This document shows, one piece after another, positions 33,884-37,818 of a DNA stretch of 37,818 nucleotides. The translations under genes were made by a program, and so were the position numbers. The notes beneath the pieces were generated by a model, which worked only from the letters and a program-made list of their open reading frames with translations, had not been told where the DNA came from and made no database searches. Position 1 is the first letter of the stretch, and each line of letters begins with the position of its first letter. Source of the DNA: Candidatus Obscuribacterales bacterium (GTDB lineage: Bacteria > Cyanobacteriota > Vampirovibrionia > Obscuribacterales > Obscuribacteraceae). The DNA lies in assembly GCA_020050835.1 (NCBI GenBank), contig JAGVKB010000151.1:1-37818 (forward strand). The letters run 5' to 3'.

Positions 33884-34723
33884 ATGAGCGAGCGCGAAGG
33901 AGATTCAGAAGAGCAAAGAGCGGTAGAACGGCCGCCCGAAAGAAGAACGGAAGCAGCGCAGCGGGAGTCCATGGGAGCGGCCGTTGACCATCTTGAGCGC
34001 ACGCGCGCGCAAGCCACCCATCAAAAGGATACCGAAAATCGGCTGCCCAAGCCGACCACGAAAGCTCTTGGTAGACCAGAAATTGTAGGCGACGGCGGAA
34101 AGGTGCTAGTTAAGGGAGCGGAGCCGTCAATCAAAGACGAGAGTAGAGAAAATGTTAGAGAGGGGGCGAAAGGAGCGTCGCATAGCGCGGACGGGCAAGC
34201 TCGCATCGCACAGGTTCAGACTCCGCTTAGCTCTTTTTTTGCTGGAAGAATGGACGCCACTGCCGATCAGGCTCAAAAGGTAATGAACGCAGCCGAAAGC
34301 GGTGAACTTTCCGCGGATCAGGCTGTTTTGCGGCTGCAGAACTTAAATGACGAAATGGGACACTTAAGCGACTTGAAAGGTGCATCGCGCAGTGCTGCCT
34401 CCGCGTCGGCCGAAGCTGCCGAATCCGAGCCCAAGGTTAAGGCGAGTGAGGCTCCTGCTGCCGGTCAATCTGGAGATAGCAGCAAGCAAGATGACTCAAG
34501 CAAGCAAGATGACTCCGGTCAGCAGGATGACTCCGGCGTCTCTATCCCTTCTAAGGAGCTAATGGATGCTTACGGTAGTCTCAATCCCGACGACATCTGG
34601 AAACAAATGGGCGAGATGGCAGATCAGATCGATGGTATGCCGTCGGGCCCCGAAAAGGACGCGAAGGCGCGACAGTACAATGACATGAATAGCGTGTACC
34701 GGTATTTGAGAAGCCGGCAGTAG
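33884..34723 (+). CDS. Polar, low-complexity protein of unknown function
   Basis: 279 residues. The ATG has GGAGGG about 10 nt upstream. There is no signal peptide or membrane helix. The first 150 residues are highly charged and probably disordered (Glu/Arg/Lys/Ala). A helical part follows (AQKVMNAAESGELSADQAVLRLQNL), then a Ser/Ala linker with three 6-residue repeats (SSKQDD, SSKQDD, SGQQDD; DNA 34478-34531), and a C-terminal helical segment (LNPDDIWKQMGEMADQIDGM). I recognise no family. It lies 235 nt upstream of tRNA-Ala on the same strand. Confidence 0.7.
   Translation: MSEREGDSEEQRAVERPPERRTEAAQRESMGAAVDHLERTRAQATHQKDTENRLPKPTTKALGRPEIVGDGGKVLVKGAEPSIKDESRENVREGAKGASHSADGQARIAQVQTPLSSFFAGRMDATADQAQKVMNAAESGELSADQAVLRLQNLNDEMGHLSDLKGASRSAASASAEAAESEPKVKASEAPAAGQSGDSSKQDDSSKQDDSGQQDDSGVSIPSKELMDAYGSLNPDDIWKQMGEMADQIDGMPSGPEKDAKARQYNDMNSVYRYLRSRQ
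34478..34531 (+). repeat. Three 18-bp tandem repeats inside the polar protein gene
   Basis: Three in-frame 18-bp units encode SSKQDD, SSKQDD and SGQQDD. The first two are nearly identical in DNA (AGCAAGCAAGATGAC shared). Repeat number changes would keep the frame, so length variation between strains is expected. Confidence 0.8.
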
Positions 34724-34957
34724 CTTTTCTAAATGTAATAACCGGCGCGCTTGAAATCCTTGTGACAAGACTACTGCTTGATCGGTGTCCGAAGGCGCCT
34801 CATTGCTTCTATAGGACCTTAAGAAATGCCTACTAACTTCCGGCGCATTTCACTGGCAATAGGTACTATTAGATAGGACTGGTGTTCCGTCTGTGAAATT
34901 TCCAACGATCGGGAGACAAACGGGATTCAAAAAGGTCCGAGACCGTCCAATCATGAC

Positions 34958-35030
34958 GGGGGCTTGGCTCAGTTGGTAGAGCGTCTCCTTTGCACGGAGA
35001 AGGTCAGCGGTTCGAATCCGCTAGCCTCCA
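34958..35030 (+). tRNA. tRNA-Ala (anticodon UGC)
   Basis: 73 nt with a full cloverleaf. The acceptor is GGGGGCT with AGCCTCC, which includes the G3-U70 pair that identifies tRNA-Ala, and discriminator A. The anticodon arm is TCTCC-TTTGCAC-GGAGA with anticodon TGC. The T arm is AGCGG-TTCGAAT-CCGCT. CCA is not encoded. It is in the same order as in a normal rRNA spacer, after tRNA-Ile and before 23S, but separated from them by 4.8 kb and 1.6 kb. I found no good promoter of its own, so it may be read from upstream. Confidence 0.97.
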
Positions 35031-35156
35031 GATTTTGAAAATAGAACGATTACACGCGGACAAGTGCGAGGATTTGCTCTTATCCCTCGGGTAGATTGGC
35101 TAATCTTCATACCTTCCATCAGGACAGGTCTGATACTATCTGCCAATCTCAGGAGA

Positions 35157-35190
35157 GCGCCGCTGCTGCCGAGCAGGTTATGGCTGGCGC
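35157..35190 (+). other. Structured leader upstream of the methyltransferase-like gene
   Basis: GCGCC (35157-35161) pairs with GGCGC (35186-35190), enclosing CTGCT-GCCG-AGCAG (35163-35176). It lies 45 nt before the gene's start. I could not match it to a known riboswitch class. It could equally be the end of a tRNA-Ala transcript. Confidence 0.4.
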
Positions 35191-35235
35191 AGGTAACTTG
35201 CCAACTTCGAAAGCAATTCTTCTACATAAAGTACG

Positions 35236-35970
35236 GTGACTAAAGCAGTGACGACCAATCAGATCTCGCCTCCGCCTTCAGTTCGATTTGTCGAGCGGGA
35301 CTCTAAGTTGAAAATGGTTCTCAAGAGACTCGATCCGCTCCGGGCGATCAATGATTGGATGCGGGGGACTGACTACTATCCGGCTTACAAGGCATTCGGG
35401 CATCGGCCTTCCTATTGGTACTGGCTGCTGAGAGGGAAGCCTGCACGAATACCTCATCGCTTGAAGCAATTGACGGTTGAGCAATATGCCAGGGAGTTCA
35501 GACTGGCAGTCTTGATCGAGTCCGGAACTTATTACGGTGAAATGGTAGAGGCAATGAAGTCCAGATTTCAGGAGATCTTCTCCATTGAAATCGACAGTGG
35601 ACTGGCCCGTTTGGCCACTAGGCGCTTTGCGCGCTACAAGCACATACACATACTTGAGGGCGATAGCCAGCAGTTAATCCAAGAATTGTTGGTAAAACTC
35701 AATCGTCCGGCACTGTTCTGGCTGGATGCGGGTTATTACGGCTTCGGGAATCAAGAAAGCAATCGCGATCGGCTGACGGTTGAGCTTGAGTCGATTCTCA
35801 AACATCGAATCAAGGAACATGTAATTGTGATGGATGATTGCCATGGCCTCAATGGTGAAAATGGCGTGCCTACCCTTGCCGAACTTATCAGCCACCTCAA
35901 CGCGAGCTTTCCGGATAGAAAAGTCGCAGTGGAGCACAACCTGCTTCGCATTACGCCGAGCAAGAAGTAG
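35236..35970 (+). CDS. Small class I methyltransferase-like protein
   Basis: 244 residues from a GTG at 35236. The ribosome-binding site is weak, and an ATG at 35314 is an alternative. The N-terminal 90 residues are basic and aromatic (DYYPAYKAFGHRPSYWYWLLRG). From about residue 90 the pattern follows a Rossmann methyltransferase fold: LAVLIESGTYYGEMVEAM (the motif I position; the glycine-rich loop is short), IFSIEIDSGLARLATRRFA (acidic end of strand 2), HIHILEGDSQQLI, then ALFWLDAGYYG and HVIVMDDCHG. FkbM-like or small-molecule methyltransferases look like this. The substrate is unknown. It lies between tRNA-Ala and the 23S gene on the same strand, which invites the idea of an RNA target, though nothing in the sequence demonstrates it. 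Confidence 0.68.
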   Translation: MTKAVTTNQISPPPSVRFVERDSKLKMVLKRLDPLRAINDWMRGTDYYPAYKAFGHRPSYWYWLLRGKPARIPHRLKQLTVEQYAREFRLAVLIESGTYYGEMVEAMKSRFQEIFSIEIDSGLARLATRRFARYKHIHILEGDSQQLIQELLVKLNRPALFWLDAGYYGFGNQESNRDRLTVELESILKHRIKEHVIVMDDCHGLNGENGVPTLAELISHLNASFPDRKVAVEHNLLRITPSKK

Positions 35971-35977
35971 TCTTGAT

Positions 35978-35999
35978 AATGCTATGAATTCATAGCATT
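35978..35999. repeat. 22-bp perfect palindrome
   Basis: AATGCTATGAA followed directly by its reverse complement, TTCATAGCATT, with no spacer. It starts 7 nt after the methyltransferase-like stop. As RNA it would fold to a stem of about 9 bp with a 4-nt loop and could end that transcript, but no T-tract follows. As DNA it is a perfect dyad of the kind bound by dimeric proteins. Confidence 0.9.
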
Positions 36000-36180
36000 G
36001 ATTGCAGTGTCAAACGCATCAGTTGGCAGTCATGTACAGCTTGCGATCTGGCGACGTACCGGTCTGCATCATCTGCTTGAGCCGGTTTCGGACACAAGAA
36101 AAACTTGATCGCATCCTTACTATATAGATGATCGTCGTTAGATTCGGCGGCAAATCTGAACAAAAGATTGACGCTGCGGG

Positions 36181-36342
36181 GTGAAACCCGCATTGCAGGC
36201 TGGTTTTCGAGTGTTGATCTGTCGTCCTCTCAATGGTGGCAGACGCTGAAATGTTGCAGAGCTTGTAACAAAAGTGGCTGGCAAGACTGGTTTCGATTGT
36301 CGGAGCGAAGTGTGAAAACCCTGATTGCTGGCTGGTTTTGAG
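36181..36342. repeat. Imperfect 31-bp direct repeat, 131 bp apart
   Basis: 36181-36211 (GTGAAACCCGCATTGCAGGC, then TGGTTTTCGAG) and 36312-36342 (GTGAAAACCCTGATTGCTGG, then CTGGTTTTGAG) differ at a few positions and by small gaps. Similar bases (GATTG...GCG) also precede both. The role is unknown. Confidence 0.6.
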
Positions 36343-36404
36343 GTTCGGCTGGTTACTAGCTTTGTTCTTCCCGGGCAAAAAGAGTCAGTTGAGATACAAT
36401 TCAG

Positions 36405-36427
36405 TTACAGACTGGCGAAGTCTGTAA
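36405..36427 (+). other. 9-bp hairpin upstream of 23S rRNA
   Basis: TTACAGACT, loop GGCGA, AGTCTGTAA is a perfect stem-loop 200 nt before the 23S start. It has no T-tract. It may be an operator, an antitermination structure or part of the rRNA leader. Confidence 0.5.
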
Positions 36428-36433
36428 GTTATC

Positions 36434-36442
36434 TGGTATCAT
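36434..36442 (+). promoter_or_regulatory. Possible extended -10 promoter for 23S rRNA
   Basis: TGGTATCAT fits TGn plus 5 of 6 bases of TATAAT. No -35 box is seen. If used, transcription would start about 180 nt before the 23S gene, just ahead of the structured leader. Confidence 0.3.
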
Positions 36443-36532
36443 TGTCATTCCTGGGGTTGAGAAACACCCCGAGGCGGCCAACCGTGAGGCCGAACAATTC
36501 CGGCCCTGTACCCTGAAAACTGCATATTGAGT

Positions 36533-36624
36533 GTCCGTAATTCACCAATGTGTCCGGACGATTTGGCGGTGTCCTGCCGCTAAATTTGGATGCTAAACAT
36601 AAGAAGCATCCTTAAGTCACGGAC
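36533..36624 (+). other. Pre-23S leader with nested hairpins
   Basis: GTCCGT (36533-36538) pairs with ACGGAC (36619-36624), enclosing two hairpins. ATTTGGCGG/CCGCTAAAT (36561-36569 with 36577-36585) has 9 bp with one G-U. GGATGCT/AGCATCC (36588-36594 with 36605-36611) has 7 bp. The closing stem ends just before the mature 23S 5' end at 36628. Such leaders usually guide processing of the rRNA precursor. Confidence 0.6.
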
Positions 36625-36627
36625 GTT

Positions 36628-37818
<1,191 letters not shown>

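Larger units (their letters stand above)
35971..36627. other. Intergenic, about 650 nt, leading to 23S rRNA
   Basis: No protein gene was supported. It contains a 22-bp perfect palindrome (35978-35999), an imperfect direct repeat (36181-36211 and 36312-36342), a 9-bp hairpin (36405-36427), a possible extended -10 (TGGTATCAT, 36434-36442) and the pre-23S structures near 36533-36624. The CCTGAAAACTGCATATT block at 36512-36528 resembles sequences often found just before 23S genes. Confidence 0.5.

Noticed and set aside
35101-35235. Possible glycine or other riboswitch before the methyltransferase-like gene
   Set aside because: A GGAGAG block caught the eye, but the rest of the glycine-riboswitch core is missing, and I could not match another class.
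36019-36378. Minus-strand open frame of 119 codons upstream of 23S
   Set aside because: Composition is not protein-like, there is no ribosome-binding site, and the region is filled with repeats and hairpins.

Overview
The window looks like a chromosomal segment of a Gram-negative-type bacterium, most plausibly from the Melainabacteria/Vampirovibrionia side of the cyanobacterial lineage (Obscuribacterales-like). That placement is an inference from gene style: many exported TPR proteins, paired hybrid-free sensor kinases, orphan TadE/TadG-like pseudopilins, and a CxxC 'DFS' domain protein. The partial 23S rRNA at the right end would settle it. Base composition is mid-range and fairly even, and there are no insertion sequences, phage genes or CRISPR arrays. 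Start codons include many TTG and GTG.

Layout. Bases 1-837 (minus) are the start of a large exported beta-helix/filamentous-haemagglutinin-like protein cut by the window edge. Bases 1142-5879 hold signalling set A: a PAS histidine kinase, an exported TPR protein and a divergent OmpR-type response regulator. Small unknown and exported genes follow (5928-8837). Then comes pseudopilin cassette A (9118-12676): a long TadG-like protein, a small exported protein and two TadE-like proteins. A minus-strand metabolic operon (16587-12807) encodes a 2-oxoglutarate/Fe(II) oxygenase, a divergent aspartase/fumarase-family lyase and an aldehyde dehydrogenase. Signalling set B (16901-21291) repeats the TPR, regulator and kinase of set A in a different orientation. 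A helical unknown protein and a polytopic membrane protein with a spermidine-synthase-like core come next (21408-24878). Pseudopilin cassette B (25081-28340) has the same four parts as cassette A in a different order.

The right third is organised around rRNA-operon pieces. A tRNA-Ile(GAU) at 30067, a tRNA-Ala(UGC) at 34958 and the 5' end of 23S rRNA at 36628 lie on the plus strand in the classical spacer order, but no 16S gene precedes them in the window. They are separated by a three-domain glycosyltransferase (minus strand), a repeat-containing polar protein and a small methyltransferase-like gene. The tRNA-Ile has a candidate extended -10 promoter and a good intrinsic terminator of its own, so the classical 16S-Ile-Ala-23S transcript appears to have been broken up.

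The main candidate for an undescribed system is the twice-occurring combination of a kinase/TPR/regulator trio with a TadG/TadE/small-exported-protein cassette that has no Tad motor, prepilin peptidase, secretin or Flp pilin beside it. It may be a sensor-controlled cell-envelope assembly. The link between the two halves is inferred only from their repeated proximity.
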